DNA of 46,432 nt from NCBI GenBank assembly GCA_000257205.1, contig AEZC01000106.1, positions 1-46,432 of the forward strand. Reading direction: 5' to 3'. This stretch comes from Vibrio ordalii ATCC 33509 (GTDB lineage Bacteria; Pseudomonadota; Gammaproteobacteria; Enterobacterales; Vibrionaceae). Shown here piece by piece: positions 18,276 to 28,111 of the stretch. A model generated the notes under the pieces. The model saw only the letters and a list, made by a program, of their open reading frames with translations, was not told the origin of the DNA and ran no database searches. Each line of letters opens with the position of its first letter. Position 1 is the stretch's first letter. Both the position numbers and the translations under genes were made by a program.

Positions 18276-19167
18276 ATGTTTCACCTCAACTATAACCATC
18301 TCTATTACTTCTGGATGGTGTGCAAGCAAGGCTCGGTTACTAAAGCGGCTGAAGCACTCTTCTTAACACCACAAACGGTTACCGGGCAAATTAAAGCTTT
18401 TGAAGAGCGCATGGATGGTAAGCTGACCAAGCGTAATGGCCGTAGCATTGAACCAACAGAACTTGGGCAACTGGTTTTTAAGTATGCTGATCGAATGTTC
18501 GGTTTAAGTTATGAGATGCTCGATATTGTTAATTACAGCCAGCGCTCTAATCTGCTGTTTGATGTGGGAGTGGCTGATGCTCTCTCTAAACGGCTTGTCA
18601 GTAAAATATTAATGACGACAGTCCCGGCCGATAGCAGCATCCACTTGCGTTGCTTTGAATCGACCCATGAAATGCTATTAGAGCAACTTTCACAACATAA
18701 ATTGGATATGATTCTCTCCGATTACCCGGTTGACTCCAGTCAAAGCCCTGGCCTGTACAGTAAAAAACTGGGTGAGAGTCATATGAGTCTTTTTTTGTTC
18801 GGGTAATGTCGATGATGTCTCTTTTCCCGCTATTTTAGAGCATCGAAAATTGTTGATACCCGGCAGCCGAACTGCGATGGGGCGTAATCTACTGCAATGG
18901 TTTGACCGTCAAGGCCTGAAGCCGAATATTTTAGGAGAATTTGATGATGCGGCATTGATGAAAGCTTTTGCGCGTTATCATCATGATGCAATTTTTTTGG
19001 CACCTTCAATTTATGTTACTGAAGTAGGCGATGATCTCCCTTTACAATTAATCGGCCAGATTGATGATTTAAAAGAAGAGTACTATGTCATTTTTGCTGA
19101 GAGGATGATTCAACATCCGGCAGTAAAAAATGTTTGTGATGCAGATTTTAGTAATTTGTTTGTATGA
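18276..19167 (+). pseudogene. nhaR: LysR-type regulator NhaR, single-base frameshift
   Basis: LysR-family transcriptional activator NhaR, which responds to sodium and in E. coli controls nhaA. The start is ATG 18276 ([20 protein letters not shown]), followed by the winged helix-turn-helix ([22 protein letters not shown]). The frame breaks in a run of seven T at 18790-18796. With six T the sequence reads [21 protein letters not shown] and continues into the second half ([18 protein letters not shown]) to the TGA at 19165-19167, giving about 296 residues, full family length. As sequenced, the protein stops at 18806, leaving the DNA-binding domain and part of the effector domain. A homopolymer length error is the simplest explanation; a real mutation is possible. 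Confidence 0.85.
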
Positions 19168-19349
19168 TACTTTCATTACTAACTATAAATAGATTACTAT
19201 CGCATTATCTATTGATGTTATTGATTATCACTTGCTAAATAGTACTGATTCAAAATGGTTTCACGCCTTCTCTTGCCGTTCGGTTGAATGATTGCAGTCG
19301 TTAGCGGGATAACAAATTAAACGACATAAAAAAGGGTACTAACCTTACT

Positions 19350-19355
19350 TATAAA
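19350..19355 (+). promoter_or_regulatory. Candidate minus-10 element of hlyU
   Basis: TATAAA at 19350-19355, about 90 bases before the hlyU start. The minus-35 region is poor (TAAAAA at 19327-19332), which would suit an activated promoter. If used, transcription would begin near 19362, just before the G-rich motif at 19369. Confidence 0.35.
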
Positions 19356-19368
19356 CTCATAACCTGTT

Positions 19369-19387
19369 GGGTTGGGTTGGGTTAGGG
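19369..19387 (+). repeat. G-quadruplex motif upstream of hlyU
   Basis: GGGTTGGGTTGGGTTAGGG: four runs of three G with loops of two, two and three bases, on the coding strand. It begins 75 bases before the hlyU start codon. It fits the intramolecular G-quadruplex formula with short loops. It may form in the non-template strand or, if transcribed, in the 5' leader of hlyU mRNA. Confidence 0.8.
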
Positions 19388-19443
19388 ATGATGCAAACTT
19401 GTGATGTGTTTGATGTAAGAAGTTGTTCCAAGGGAGCTTACTT

Positions 19444-19737
19444 ATGAACCTACAAGAAATGGAAAAAAACTCCGCTAAAGCAGTCGTTCTGCTAAAAGCG
19501 ATGGCTAACGAAAGACGCCTACAAATATTGTGTTTATTACACAACCAAGAACTGTCGGTTGGTGAGCTATGTGGGAAATTAGAATTGAGTCAATCGGAAC
19601 TTTCGCAGCATCTTGCTTGGTTAAGAAGAGATGGGTTAGTGGATACGAGAAAAGAAGCTCAGACGGTTTACTACACACTCAGCAGCCATGAAATCAAGGC
19701 GATGATTGAGTTGTTACACGGTTTATACTGCCGCTAG
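19444..19737 (+). CDS. hlyU: ArsR-family virulence regulator HlyU
   Basis: Small winged-helix regulator of the ArsR/SmtB family. HlyU raises haemolysin and RTX toxin expression in vibrios by countering H-NS silencing. The 97-residue protein (MNLQEMEKNSAKAVVLLKAM) has recognition helix segment ELSQSELSQHLAWLRRDG and beta-wing VDTRKEAQTVYYTL. No metal-binding cysteine motif is present in the recognition helix, as expected for HlyU. I chose ATG 19444 because GGGAG lies nine bases upstream. A G-quadruplex motif lies in the leader region, and a perfect terminator follows. Confidence 0.93.
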   Translation: MNLQEMEKNSAKAVVLLKAMANERRLQILCLLHNQELSVGELCGKLELSQSELSQHLAWLRRDGLVDTRKEAQTVYYTLSSHEIKAMIELLHGLYCR

Positions 19738-19754
19738 TGTTTTGAAAAACACAC

Positions 19755-19794
19755 AATCCGAAATTATGTTTCAGTAACATAGTTCGGATTTTTT
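19755..19794 (+). terminator. Rho-independent terminator after hlyU
   Basis: AATCCGAA (19755-19762) pairs with TTCGGATT (19783-19790), and the stem is extended inside by TTATGTT/AACATA pairing. A T tail follows. Confidence 0.9.
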
Positions 19795-19837
19795 ATATTG
19801 AAATTAGAGCAAATACTTTACTTGACGCTGCAGATAT

Positions 19838-19863
19838 AAAAAAACCGGCCTTAGCCGGTTTTT
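19838..19863 (-). terminator. Rho-independent terminator after rpsT
   Basis: AAACCGGC (19842-19849) pairs with GCCGGTTT (19854-19861) with a four-base loop. On the minus strand a run of T follows, 26 bases after the rpsT stop. Confidence 0.92.
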
Positions 19864-19888
19864 ATTTTCGCGTGGAACTAAGTCTAAA

Positions 19889-20149
19889 TTATAGAGCTTT
19901 GATTGCTGCAGCGAAACGAGACTTATGGCGAGCAGCTTTGTTCTTGTGAACAAGACCTTTAGTCGACATACGGTCAAGGATTGGTGTAACTGCAGCAAAT
20001 GCAGCAGTTGCAGCTTCTTTATCGCCAGCTGCGATAGCTGCGATGGTTTTCTTCATGTAAGTGCGCATCATAGAACGACGGCTAGCATTATGCTGACGAC
20101 GTTTATCAGCTTGGATAGCGCGCTTCTTAGCAGATTTACTATTTGCCAA
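19889..20149 (-). CDS. rpsT: 30S ribosomal protein S20
   Basis: Ribosomal protein S20, 86 residues, binding 16S rRNA in the small subunit. The sequence begins [25 protein letters not shown] after the initiator, the classical S20 N terminus, and is lysine- and alanine-rich throughout. Translation starts at TTG 20149, as rpsT does in E. coli, where the weak UUG start is part of S20 autoregulation. Upstream ATG candidates would add a non-homologous extension. The gene is divergent from murJ, as in E. coli, where rpsT and ribF-ileS are also close. Confidence 0.96.
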   Translation of the reverse strand: MANSKSAKKRAIQADKRRQHNASRRSMMRTYMKKTIAAIAAGDKEAATAAFAAVTPILDRMSTKGLVHKNKAARHKSRFAAAIKAL

Positions 20150-20406
20150 GGGTCTAACTCCCAAAAACTTAGTTCGGTGACAATTTAAGGGCTGGGAATA
20201 TCCCTTATTTGCTCTCAATTGTCAAATGATTTGTGCAAAAACCGTTCTAGGCCAAACAAATTTTGGTATAGGAAGGTCATCGCGGTTAAGATGCGGGGAT
20301 TCTAACAGTATTTTTTTTCCAATGCTAATACTTATCTGATCTCGCACTGACATTCCTTATGTGTTGCTGTGGATAATGACGTTTTGGCTTGTTTTTCGAG
20401 GTAATA

Positions 20407-21969
20407 GTGAGCAAACGCCTACTCAAATCTGGCTTGATTGTCAGTGCTATGACGTTGATTTCTCGTGTGTTGGGCCTAGTTCGTGACGTAGTTGTTGCGA
20501 ATTTGATGGGGGCTGGCGCGAGTGCTGATTGTTTTTTTCTTGCCAATAAAATTCCTAACTTCTTACGTCGGCTGTTTGCTGAGGGTGCCTTTTCTCAAGC
20601 ATTTGTACCGGTATTGACCGAATATCATTCATCTGGAGACCTCAATAAAACACGTGAGCTCATCGCCAAAGCATCAGGCACACTCGGAGTGATTGTGACC
20701 TTAGTAACGGTCGTTGGCATCTTATGTTCTGGTGCCGTGACGGCACTGTTTGGGGCCGGATGGTTTTTAGATTGGCTTAATGATGGTCCTGATGCGCATA
20801 AGTTTGAGCTTGCGAGTTTATTATTAAAAATCACTTTTCCTTACTTATGGTTCATCACTTTTGTTGCTTTATCAGGAGCGATTCTTAATACCTTAGGCAA
20901 ATTTGCCGTCTCTTCTTTTACCCCTGTCTTTTTGAATGTGATGATCATCGGTTGCGCTTGGTTTTTGTCGCCGCACTTACAGCAACCGGAAATTGGCTTG
21001 GCGATTGGTGTCCTTCTTGGGGGATTGGTCCAGTTTCTATTCCAAATTCCATTTTTGCTCAAAGCAGGTTTATTGGTTTGGCCTCAATGGGGCTGGAATG
21101 AACCGGGGGTTGTGAAAATTCGCACTTTGATGTTGCCTGCTCTCTTTGGGGTATCGGTTAGTCAAATTAACTTATTGCTGGACACCTTCATTGCCAGCTT
21201 CTTACAAACGGGCTCCATCAGCTGGCTTTACTATTCAGACCGTTTGCTAGAATTCCCGCTTGGCTTATTTGGTATTGCGATTGCGACCGTTATTTTACCT
21301 GCGTTGTCTCGTAAACATGTTGATGCCCACAGCGAAGGATTTGCGCAAACTATGGATTGGGGTATTCGTATGGTTTGTCTGCTCGGTTTTCCTGCGATGT
21401 TAGGCTTGATCGTATTGGCAAAACCGATGCTTATGGTGCTGTTCATGCGAGGTGAGTTTACCCCGAATGATGTCAATCAAACGGCGTTGTCACTCTATGC
21501 ATTTGGTTTGGGCTTGATCAGTTTTATGCTGATCAAAGTGCTCGCACCGGGTTACTACTCTCGGCAAGATACCAAAACGCCAGTTCGTTATGGCATTATC
21601 GCCATGATCTCTAATATGGTCTTCAATGCGCTTTTAGCGTGGCATTTAAGTTATGTTGGCTTGGCGTTAGCTACCTCATTGTCTGCTTTTATCAACATGG
21701 CACTGCTTTATCGAGGGTTACATGTGCAAGGGGTGTATCAGATCACTCGCAAAACCATTGGTTTTATTGCTCGCTTAGTGGTGGCCAGTATTGTAATGAC
21801 TGCGGCCATTGTTTGGCAATTGGAAGAAATGTCAACGTGGCTAGAGTGGAGCCTGACACAGCGAGCTACATCGCTGGTGATGTTGCTCGGTATCGGTGCA
21901 GTAAGTTATTTACTTTGCTTAACCGTGCTTGGCGTGCGTTTAAAAGACTTAAAAGCGGCGACAGATTAA
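20407..21969 (+). CDS. murJ: Lipid II flippase MurJ
   Basis: Inner membrane flippase that moves lipid II to the periplasmic face for peptidoglycan synthesis (formerly MviN). The 520-residue protein is of the MOP superfamily with about 14 membrane segments. Its start MSKRLLKSGLIVSAMTLISR and the loop FRRLFAEGAFSQAFVPVL-type segment (residues about 50-67, here LRRLFAEGAFSQAFVPVL) are diagnostic. I chose GTG 20407, with GAGG seven bases upstream, over ATG 20389. ribF follows after 72 bases with its own apparent promoter. Confidence 0.95.
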   Translation: MSKRLLKSGLIVSAMTLISRVLGLVRDVVVANLMGAGASADCFFLANKIPNFLRRLFAEGAFSQAFVPVLTEYHSSGDLNKTRELIAKASGTLGVIVTLVTVVGILCSGAVTALFGAGWFLDWLNDGPDAHKFELASLLLKITFPYLWFITFVALSGAILNTLGKFAVSSFTPVFLNVMIIGCAWFLSPHLQQPEIGLAIGVLLGGLVQFLFQIPFLLKAGLLVWPQWGWNEPGVVKIRTLMLPALFGVSVSQINLLLDTFIASFLQTGSISWLYYSDRLLEFPLGLFGIAIATVILPALSRKHVDAHSEGFAQTMDWGIRMVCLLGFPAMLGLIVLAKPMLMVLFMRGEFTPNDVNQTALSLYAFGLGLISFMLIKVLAPGYYSRQDTKTPVRYGIIAMISNMVFNALLAWHLSYVGLALATSLSAFINMALLYRGLHVQGVYQITRKTIGFIARLVVASIVMTAAIVWQLEEMSTWLEWSLTQRATSLVMLLGIGAVSYLLCLTVLGVRLKDLKAATD

Positions 21970-21987
21970 CGGTGATTAGTATATAAT
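21958..21987 (+). promoter_or_regulatory. Candidate ribF promoter
   Basis: Perfect minus-10 TATAAT at 21982-21987 with GCGACA at 21958-21963 (18-base spacer), overlapping the murJ stop and 54 bases before ribF. Confidence 0.55.
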
Positions 21988-22041
21988 CCGTCGGTTTCGC
22001 ACCTTGCTAATTGAGAACTATAAGGTTTTAAGCATTTTCTA

Positions 22042-22977
22042 ATGGAATTGATCCGCGGCATTCACAATATTAAGCCACAGCATCATGGCTGTGTATTAAC
22101 CATCGGAAATTTTGATGGTGTTCATTTGGGGCATCAGCAAGTTTTGGAGCAAGTATCCAAGAAAGCGCAATTATTGAGCTTACCTTCGGTGGTGATGACG
22201 TTTGAACCGCAGCCATTAGAATTGTTCGTCAAGCACAATGCACCCGCTCGATTAACTCGATTACGTGATAAATTTGTGCAACTGAACAAACAGTCGGTTG
22301 ACCGATTGTTATGTGTGAATTTTAACCAACACTTTGCTGATTTAACGGCAGAAGCTTTTATTCGTGACTTGTTGGTCGCTCAGTTGGGTGTTAAGTTTCT
22401 GGTGATTGGTGATGATTTTTGTTTTGGTAAAAATCGCCAAGGTAATTTCAGTATGCTGCAGCAAGCTGGACAACAGTTTGGTTTTGAGGTGGTAAGTACC
22501 CACAGTTTTTGCTTGCAACAACAGCGAGTGAGTAGTACTGCTATTCGTAACGCTTTAGCAAGCGATGACTTAGTGTTAGCTAAGCAGATGCTCGGTCGTG
22601 ATTACGGTATCAGTGGTCGAGTGTCGCATGGCCAAAAATTAGGGCGAACTATTGGTTTCCCTACAGCGAATATTCCGCTTAAGCGCTGTGTTTCTCCGGT
22701 CTCTGGTGTTTACGTCGTCAATGTCTCTGGCCTTGATAACTCGCCCATTGGAGGGATTGCCAATATTGGTAATCGGCCAACAGTCAACGGGGTTCGCCAA
22801 CAACTTGAAGTGCACTTGTTTGACTTTCATGCCAATTTATATGGCAAACAGCTAGAAGTGGCACTTTTACATAAGCTTCGAGATGAAAAGAAATTTGAAT
22901 CTTTTGGAGCACTAAAGCAACAAATTGAATTGGATGCTGATGCGGCAAGGGTGTGGTTGCATCAGCTAAAGAATTAG
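22042..22977 (+). CDS. ribF: Bifunctional riboflavin kinase/FAD synthetase RibF
   Basis: Makes FMN from riboflavin and then FAD. The N-terminal FAD synthetase domain has the nucleotidyl-transferase motif IGNFDGVHLGHQ (residues 21-32) and a later SSTAIRNAL (near 161). The C-terminal riboflavin kinase domain (about 185-308) has GRTIGFPTANIPL. The length of 311 matches the family. It heads the ribF-ileS-lspA gene set seen in many gammaproteobacteria; ileS starts 63 bases downstream. Confidence 0.96.
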   Translation: MELIRGIHNIKPQHHGCVLTIGNFDGVHLGHQQVLEQVSKKAQLLSLPSVVMTFEPQPLELFVKHNAPARLTRLRDKFVQLNKQSVDRLLCVNFNQHFADLTAEAFIRDLLVAQLGVKFLVIGDDFCFGKNRQGNFSMLQQAGQQFGFEVVSTHSFCLQQQRVSSTAIRNALASDDLVLAKQMLGRDYGISGRVSHGQKLGRTIGFPTANIPLKRCVSPVSGVYVVNVSGLDNSPIGGIANIGNRPTVNGVRQQLEVHLFDFHANLYGKQLEVALLHKLRDEKKFESFGALKQQIELDADAARVWLHQLKN

Positions 22978-23040
22978 TCGGATTATTCCACCGATTAATA
23001 TCATGTCTAACGTCGCCCAATATAACGGAATTAAGAATCG

Positions 23041-25899
23041 ATGAGTGATTATAAAGATACCCTGAACCTACCTGAAACAGGGTTTCCAATGCGTGGCGAT
23101 CTGGCTAAACGTGAGCCAGAAATGTTAAAGCGTTGGTATCAAGAAGATCTTTACGGCGAAATCCGTAAAGCCAAAAAAGGCAAAAAATCTTTCGTATTGC
23201 ACGATGGCCCTCCTTATGCCAATGGTGATATTCATATTGGTCACGCACTGAATAAGATTCTTAAAGACATTATTATCAAATCGAAAACCTTATCTGGTTT
23301 TGACGCGCCTTACATCCCAGGCTGGGATTGTCACGGCCTACCTATCGAATTGATGGTAGAGAAAAAAGTTGGCAAACCGGGCCAGAAAGTGACCGCGGCT
23401 GAGTTTCGTGAAAAATGCCGTGAATATGCAGCAGGTCAAGTGGAAGGCCAGAAAGAGAGCTTTAAGCGTTTAGGCATTATGGGTGAGTGGGATAAACCTT
23501 ATCGCACCATGGATTTTGCCACTGAAGCCAACATTATTCGCGCATTAGGTAAAATTGCTGATAAAGGCCATTTGTTGAAAGGTTTCAAACCGGTTCATTG
23601 GTGTACAGACTGTGGTTCAGCATTAGCGGAAGCAGAAGTGGAATACAAAGACAAAGTGTCTCCTTCAATTGACGTGCGATTCAAAGCGGCCGATGAAGCG
23701 GCGCTGCTTGAAAAGTTCACGCTCGCGGCTGATCACGCCGGCCACGGTCAAGTGTCGATTGTTATTTGGACAACCACGCCTTGGACCTTGCCAGCTAACC
23801 GCGCAGTCTGCTTACGTGATGATCTGGAATATGTATTGATCCAAATTGAAGCCGATGGTGAACGCCCAGCTGAACGCATTATCGTTGCCTCAGAACTTGC
23901 AAAAAGTGTCATGGATCGTGCTGGTATCAGTCATTACCACAATCTTGGTTTTTGCCAAGGTGCAGACCTTGAACTCATGCCTTTTAATCACCCATTTTAC
24001 GCATTTACTGTGCCTGCGATTTTAGGTGAGCACGTAACCACTGAATCGGGTACTGGTGTTGTTCATACTGCACCTGGCCATGGTCAAGAAGACTTCGTGG
24101 TTGGCAAACAATATGGCCTTGAAGTGGCTAACCCTGTCGGTTCAAATGGTGTTTATCTACCAGATACTGAGCTATTTGCTGGTCAACACGTGTTTAAAGC
24201 GAATGACTCGGTACTTGAAGTACTGAAAGAAAAAGGTGCTTTGTTGCACCACCATGCCTACGAGCATAGCTATCCTCATTGCTGGCGTCATAAAACCCCG
24301 ATCATTTTCCGTGCAACACCCCAATGGTTTGTCTCTATGGAGCAAGCCGGTCTGCGCGCCCAAGCTCTAGAATCGATCAAGGGCGTGCAATGGATGCCGG
24401 AATGGGGTCAAAGCCGCATCGAAGCAATGATTGAAGGTCGTCCTGAATGGTGTATTTCTCGTCAGCGTACTTGGGGTGTACCGATTGCGCTATTTGTGCA
24501 TAAAGAGACGGCAGAACTTCATCCTAATAGCCCTGCGCTGATTGAAACAGTGGCGCAATTGGTAGAACAAAAAGGGATTCAAGCGTGGTGGGATGTCGAC
24601 ACTGCTGAGATCTTGGGCGAAGAAGACGCCAAGCATTACGAAAAAGTACTCGATACACTGGATGTATGGTTCGACTCTGGTGTGACTCACTACGCCGTTG
24701 TTGATAAGCGCGAAGAGTTCAATGGCCACGGTGCAGATCTGTACCTTGAAGGTTCGGATCAGCATCGTGGTTGGTTCCAATCTTCATTGATTTCATCGGT
24801 AGCAATGAAAGGCGCTGCGCCTTACAAACAAGTATTGACGCATGGCTTTGTGGTCGATGGTCATGGCCGCAAGATGTCAAAATCAATCGGCAACGTGGTT
24901 GCGCCAAAAGATGTCACCAATAAACTGGGTGCAGACATCCTGCGTCTATGGGTTGCATCGACTGATTACACTGGCGAAGTGGCGGTTTCTGACGAAATTC
25001 TAAAACGTTCGGCGGATGCTTATCGCCGTATCCGTAACACAGCACGTTTCTTCTTAGCCAACCTCAATGGGTTTAATCCAGCAACGGATATGGTTGCAGC
25101 AGACGAGATGGTGTCGCTGGATCGTTGGGCCGTAGGTCGTGCCTTTGCGGCGCAACAAGAAATTGTCAAAGCATATGAAGAGTATAATACGCATGGCGTG
25201 ATCCAACGCTTGATGCACTTCTGCTCAATTGAAATGGGTTCGTTCTACCTTGATGTGATTAAAGATCGCCAATACACGGCTAAACAAGGTGCACATGCAC
25301 AGCGTAGCTGTCAAACGGCGCTGTATTACATCGTTGAGGCTTTGGTTCGTTGGATGGCACCGATCATGTCATTTACGGCTGATGAAATTTGGAACGAAAT
25401 GCCAGCGATGCAAGCTAACGGCGAGCCGCGTGAAAAATTTGTCTTCACGGGTGAGTGGTTAGAAGGTCTGTTTGGCTTAACTGAAGGCGAAGAGTTGAAC
25501 AATGAATTTTGGGCAGAGATGCAAAAAGTTCGTAGCTCGGTGAACAAGTTGCTTGAAACTGCTCGTAGTGAAAAAATCATTGGTGGCTCATTACAAGCTG
25601 AAGTGGTGCTGTTTGCTGATGATGCTTTAGTGGCTCAGTTGAACAAGCTTGAAGATGAACTGCGTTTTGTACTGCTGACATCAAAAGCGATAGTGAAGCC
25701 TCTGGCTGAGAAAAGCGATGTGGCACAAGCGACGGAAACTGCAGGTTTGTTTGTGTTGGTGAACGCAACGGAAGCAGAGAAGTGCGATCGCTGTTGGCAT
25801 CATACTCCTGACGTAGGCACTATCACTGGTCATGAAACTATTTGTGGCCGTTGTGTGTCAAACGTCGATGGTGAAGGCGAAGTTCGTAAGTTCGCTTAA
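23041..25899 (+). CDS. ileS: Isoleucyl-tRNA synthetase
   Basis: Class Ia synthetase charging tRNA-Ile, 952 residues. HIGH is at 65-68 ([15 protein letters not shown]) and KMSKS at 611-615 ([10 protein letters not shown]). The editing (CP1) domain includes [13 protein letters not shown] near 241-253. A C-terminal zinc finger has paired CxxC motifs (CDRCWHH and ICGRCV). The ATG at 23041 has GGAATTA upstream. lspA begins 17 bases after the stop, so the two are likely cotranscribed. Confidence 0.97.
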   Translation: MSDYKDTLNLPETGFPMRGDLAKREPEMLKRWYQEDLYGEIRKAKKGKKSFVLHDGPPYANGDIHIGHALNKILKDIIIKSKTLSGFDAPYIPGWDCHGLPIELMVEKKVGKPGQKVTAAEFREKCREYAAGQVEGQKESFKRLGIMGEWDKPYRTMDFATEANIIRALGKIADKGHLLKGFKPVHWCTDCGSALAEAEVEYKDKVSPSIDVRFKAADEAALLEKFTLAADHAGHGQVSIVIWTTTPWTLPANRAVCLRDDLEYVLIQIEADGERPAERIIVASELAKSVMDRAGISHYHNLGFCQGADLELMPFNHPFYAFTVPAILGEHVTTESGTGVVHTAPGHGQEDFVVGKQYGLEVANPVGSNGVYLPDTELFAGQHVFKANDSVLEVLKEKGALLHHHAYEHSYPHCWRHKTPIIFRATPQWFVSMEQAGLRAQALESIKGVQWMPEWGQSRIEAMIEGRPEWCISRQRTWGVPIALFVHKETAELHPNSPALIETVAQLVEQKGIQAWWDVDTAEILGEEDAKHYEKVLDTLDVWFDSGVTHYAVVDKREEFNGHGADLYLEGSDQHRGWFQSSLISSVAMKGAAPYKQVLTHGFVVDGHGRKMSKSIGNVVAPKDVTNKLGADILRLWVASTDYTGEVAVSDEILKRSADAYRRIRNTARFFLANLNGFNPATDMVAADEMVSLDRWAVGRAFAAQQEIVKAYEEYNTHGVIQRLMHFCSIEMGSFYLDVIKDRQYTAKQGAHAQRSCQTALYYIVEALVRWMAPIMSFTADEIWNEMPAMQANGEPREKFVFTGEWLEGLFGLTEGEELNNEFWAEMQKVRSSVNKLLETARSEKIIGGSLQAEVVLFADDALVAQLNKLEDELRFVLLTSKAIVKPLAEKSDVAQATETAGLFVLVNATEAEKCDRCWHHTPDVGTITGHETICGRCVSNVDGEGEVRKFA

Positions 25900-25916
25900 T
25901 AATATTGGGATTCAAT

Positions 25917-26426
25917 ATGACAGAGCAGACGCTTACTTGGAAACAATCAGGAGTCCGCTGGCTATGGCTAGCGCTTCTGGTATTTACCCTTGATGTCGGC
26001 ATAAAGCTGATGGTCATGGATAACATGGGGTATGGTTGGGAAAATCGCATCGAAGTGCTGCCATTTTTTAACCTACTTTATGTGCACAACTATGGTGCAG
26101 CATTTAGCTTTTTAGGCGATCAATCGGGTTGGCAACGCTGGTTGTTTACCGCTATCGCCTTTGCGGTGACGGGGCTCCTCACTTACTGGATGAGTAAGCT
26201 GCCTGTGCAAGAGAAGTGGCATAATATCGCTTATGCCATGATTATTGGTGGCGCAATCGGCAACGTGTTTGATCGTATCGTGCACGGTTTTGTGGTTGAT
26301 TATCTTGATTTCTACTGGGGCAATTATCACTGGCCAGCGTTTAACTTGGCTGACAGTGCCATTTGCCTTGGTGCAGCAATGATTATCCTTGATGGCTTTC
26401 GTAAAAAAGACGATGCGCACTCATAA
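25917..26426 (+). CDS. lspA: Lipoprotein signal peptidase LspA
   Basis: Signal peptidase II, an aspartyl protease of the inner membrane that cleaves prolipoproteins after Lgt has modified them. The 169-residue protein has four membrane segments. The catalytic aspartates are Asp119 in NVFDRIVHG and Asp146 in FNLADSAI, both in their family motifs. I used ATG 25917 rather than the in-frame TTG at 25905, because GGGA lies seven bases before the ATG. It is followed by a terminator at 26451, so fkpB-ispH may be a separate unit. Confidence 0.95.
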   Translation: MTEQTLTWKQSGVRWLWLALLVFTLDVGIKLMVMDNMGYGWENRIEVLPFFNLLYVHNYGAAFSFLGDQSGWQRWLFTAIAFAVTGLLTYWMSKLPVQEKWHNIAYAMIIGGAIGNVFDRIVHGFVVDYLDFYWGNYHWPAFNLADSAICLGAAMIILDGFRKKDDAHS

Positions 26427-26450
26427 TGGCTAAAATAGTTGAATAACCCT

Positions 26451-26484
26451 AAGCGCTGTCTGTTGATTCAGGTGGCGCTTTTTG
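26451..26484 (+). terminator. Rho-independent terminator between lspA and fkpB
   Basis: An 11-pair stem AAGCGCTGTCT (26451-26461) with AGGTGGCGCTT (26470-26480), three of them G-U, and an eight-base loop. A T tail follows. Confidence 0.8.
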
Positions 26485-26595
26485 TTTACTCTTCATCTCT
26501 AAAAATACGGTGGCGATAGGCGTACTAAAAACGGGCATTTTTATGTCGTTATGGATGCCTTGTCTCCATACTAAAAATAAATAAAGAGAAATCAC

Positions 26596-27027
26596 GTGAC
26601 GACAATAAAAGCAAACAGTGCGGTAACTCTACACTTCACCATTAAATTAAAAGATGGCTCTATTGCGGATAGCACTCATAATATGGGCAAACCAGCGAAA
26701 TTGGTTATTGGTGATGGCAGCCTAAGCGACAATTTTGAGTTGTGCTTAATCGGTCTGAGTGCCGGAGAATCCAAAACCATTGAGTTAAAAGCCGAAGATG
26801 CGTTTGGTTTGTCTAACCCAGATAACATCCATCATATGGATCGCGCCAAATTTGTCGGTAATACTGAGGTGGACGTCGGCACAATTATGGCCTTTAGTGG
26901 CCGTGATGGCTTAGAAATTCCTGGCATTATCACCGCTATTGCGGGCGATTCGGTAACGGTTGATTTTAACCACCCACTTGCAGGACAAAATGTCATTTTT
27001 GATGTTGAAATTTTGTCTGTAGAATAA
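26596..27027 (+). CDS. fkpB: FKBP-type peptidyl-prolyl isomerase (SlpA/FkpB)
   Basis: Small FKBP-type prolyl isomerase of the SlpA/SlyD group, 143 residues. The FKBP core (LHFTIKLKDGSIADST and ESKTIELKAEDAFG) is interrupted by an insert-in-flap domain (about residues 70-125), typical of this group. It lacks the histidine-rich metal-binding tail of SlyD, which points to SlpA/FkpB. The start is GTG 26596, with AAGAGA upstream. ispH follows within 39 bases, the usual fkpB-ispH pairing. Confidence 0.93.
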   Translation: MTTIKANSAVTLHFTIKLKDGSIADSTHNMGKPAKLVIGDGSLSDNFELCLIGLSAGESKTIELKAEDAFGLSNPDNIHHMDRAKFVGNTEVDVGTIMAFSGRDGLEIPGIITAIAGDSVTVDFNHPLAGQNVIFDVEILSVE

Positions 27028-27065
27028 TTGGCAACTTGCGATAACCCTATTCAATGAGCAATGAA

Positions 27066-28016
27066 ATGAAAATATTGTTAGCCAACCCTCGTGGTTTTTG
27101 CGCCGGTGTTGATCGTGCGATCAGCATTGTTGAACGCGCACTTGAGCTGTATCAGCCTCCGATTTATGTACGACATGAAGTGGTGCATAACCGTTTTGTG
27201 GTGGAAGGGCTGAAGCAGCGCGGGGCCATTTTTGTTGAGGACTTACACGAAGTACCTGATGACAATATTGTGATCTTTTCTGCTCATGGCGTTTCGCAAG
27301 CGGTGAGACTTGAAGCGAAAGCGCGTGCATTAACCGTGTTTGATGCCACTTGCCCTTTGGTGACTAAAGTGCATATGGAAGTGGCTCGAGCCAGTCGCCG
27401 CAGTATGGAAGTAGTGCTGATTGGCCATGCAGGTCATCCTGAAGTGGAAGGAACCATGGGCCAATACGCCAGTAAAAAAGGCGGCATGTACTTGGTTGAA
27501 AAACCGGAAGATGTTGAAACGCTAAAAGCTATCGTTAAAGATCCGACTAATTTACATTATGTTAGCCAAACCACCTTGTCGGTGGATGAAACAGCCGATG
27601 TGATTGATAAATTGCGTGAAGTGTTTCCCGATATTCAGGGACCACGGAAAGATGATATCTGCTACGCGACACAAAACCGCCAAGATGCGGTGCGTCAACT
27701 TGCATTGGATGTTGATTTGGTGGTGGTGGTGGGCTCGAAAAACTCATCAAACTCTACGCGTTTAAAAGAATTGGCGGAAAAGCTCGGAACGCCGGGTTAC
27801 TTGATTGATTGCCCTGAAGATATTGATCCAACGTGGTTTGATGGTAAGAAAACCGTTGGCGTCACGGCCGGCGCATCGGCACCCGAAGCATTAGTAAATC
27901 AGATCCTAGAGCGTATTAAAGAGCTTGGTGCTCAATCGGTTGAAGAAGTGCTTGGGCGAGAAGAAAACATGTTTTTTGAAGTGCCCAAAGAGCTGCAAAT
28001 CAAGCAAATCGACTAG
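27066..28016 (+). CDS. ispH: 4-hydroxy-3-methylbut-2-enyl diphosphate reductase IspH
   Basis: Iron-sulphur enzyme making IPP and DMAPP in the last step of the MEP isoprenoid pathway. The three cluster cysteines are in their family motifs: Cys12 in RGFCAGVD, one in [11 protein letters not shown] (near 96), and one in [11 protein letters not shown] (near 197). The length from ATG 27066 ([11 protein letters not shown]) is 316, matching E. coli. An in-frame ATG at 27054 would add four residues (MSNE), and neither start has a strong ribosome binding site. Confidence 0.95.
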   Translation: MKILLANPRGFCAGVDRAISIVERALELYQPPIYVRHEVVHNRFVVEGLKQRGAIFVEDLHEVPDDNIVIFSAHGVSQAVRLEAKARALTVFDATCPLVTKVHMEVARASRRSMEVVLIGHAGHPEVEGTMGQYASKKGGMYLVEKPEDVETLKAIVKDPTNLHYVSQTTLSVDETADVIDKLREVFPDIQGPRKDDICYATQNRQDAVRQLALDVDLVVVVGSKNSSNSTRLKELAEKLGTPGYLIDCPEDIDPTWFDGKKTVGVTAGASAPEALVNQILERIKELGAQSVEEVLGREENMFFEVPKELQIKQID

Positions 28017-28057
28017 TCAATAAAAAGTAGTTGAATTAGACGTACCAATAAAAGAAG

Positions 28058-28083
28058 AGGGGCTTCCAAATGGAAGCCCTTTT
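28058..28083 (+). terminator. Rho-independent terminator after ispH
   Basis: GGGCTTCCA (28060-28068) pairs with TGGAAGCCC (28071-28079), then TTTT. It lies between the convergent ispH and cstA-type genes, with AAAGAAGAG on the other side, so it may also act weakly on the minus strand. Confidence 0.85.
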
Positions 28084-28111
28084 CTATAACGCAAGCGAAG
28101 CGTCATTCACA

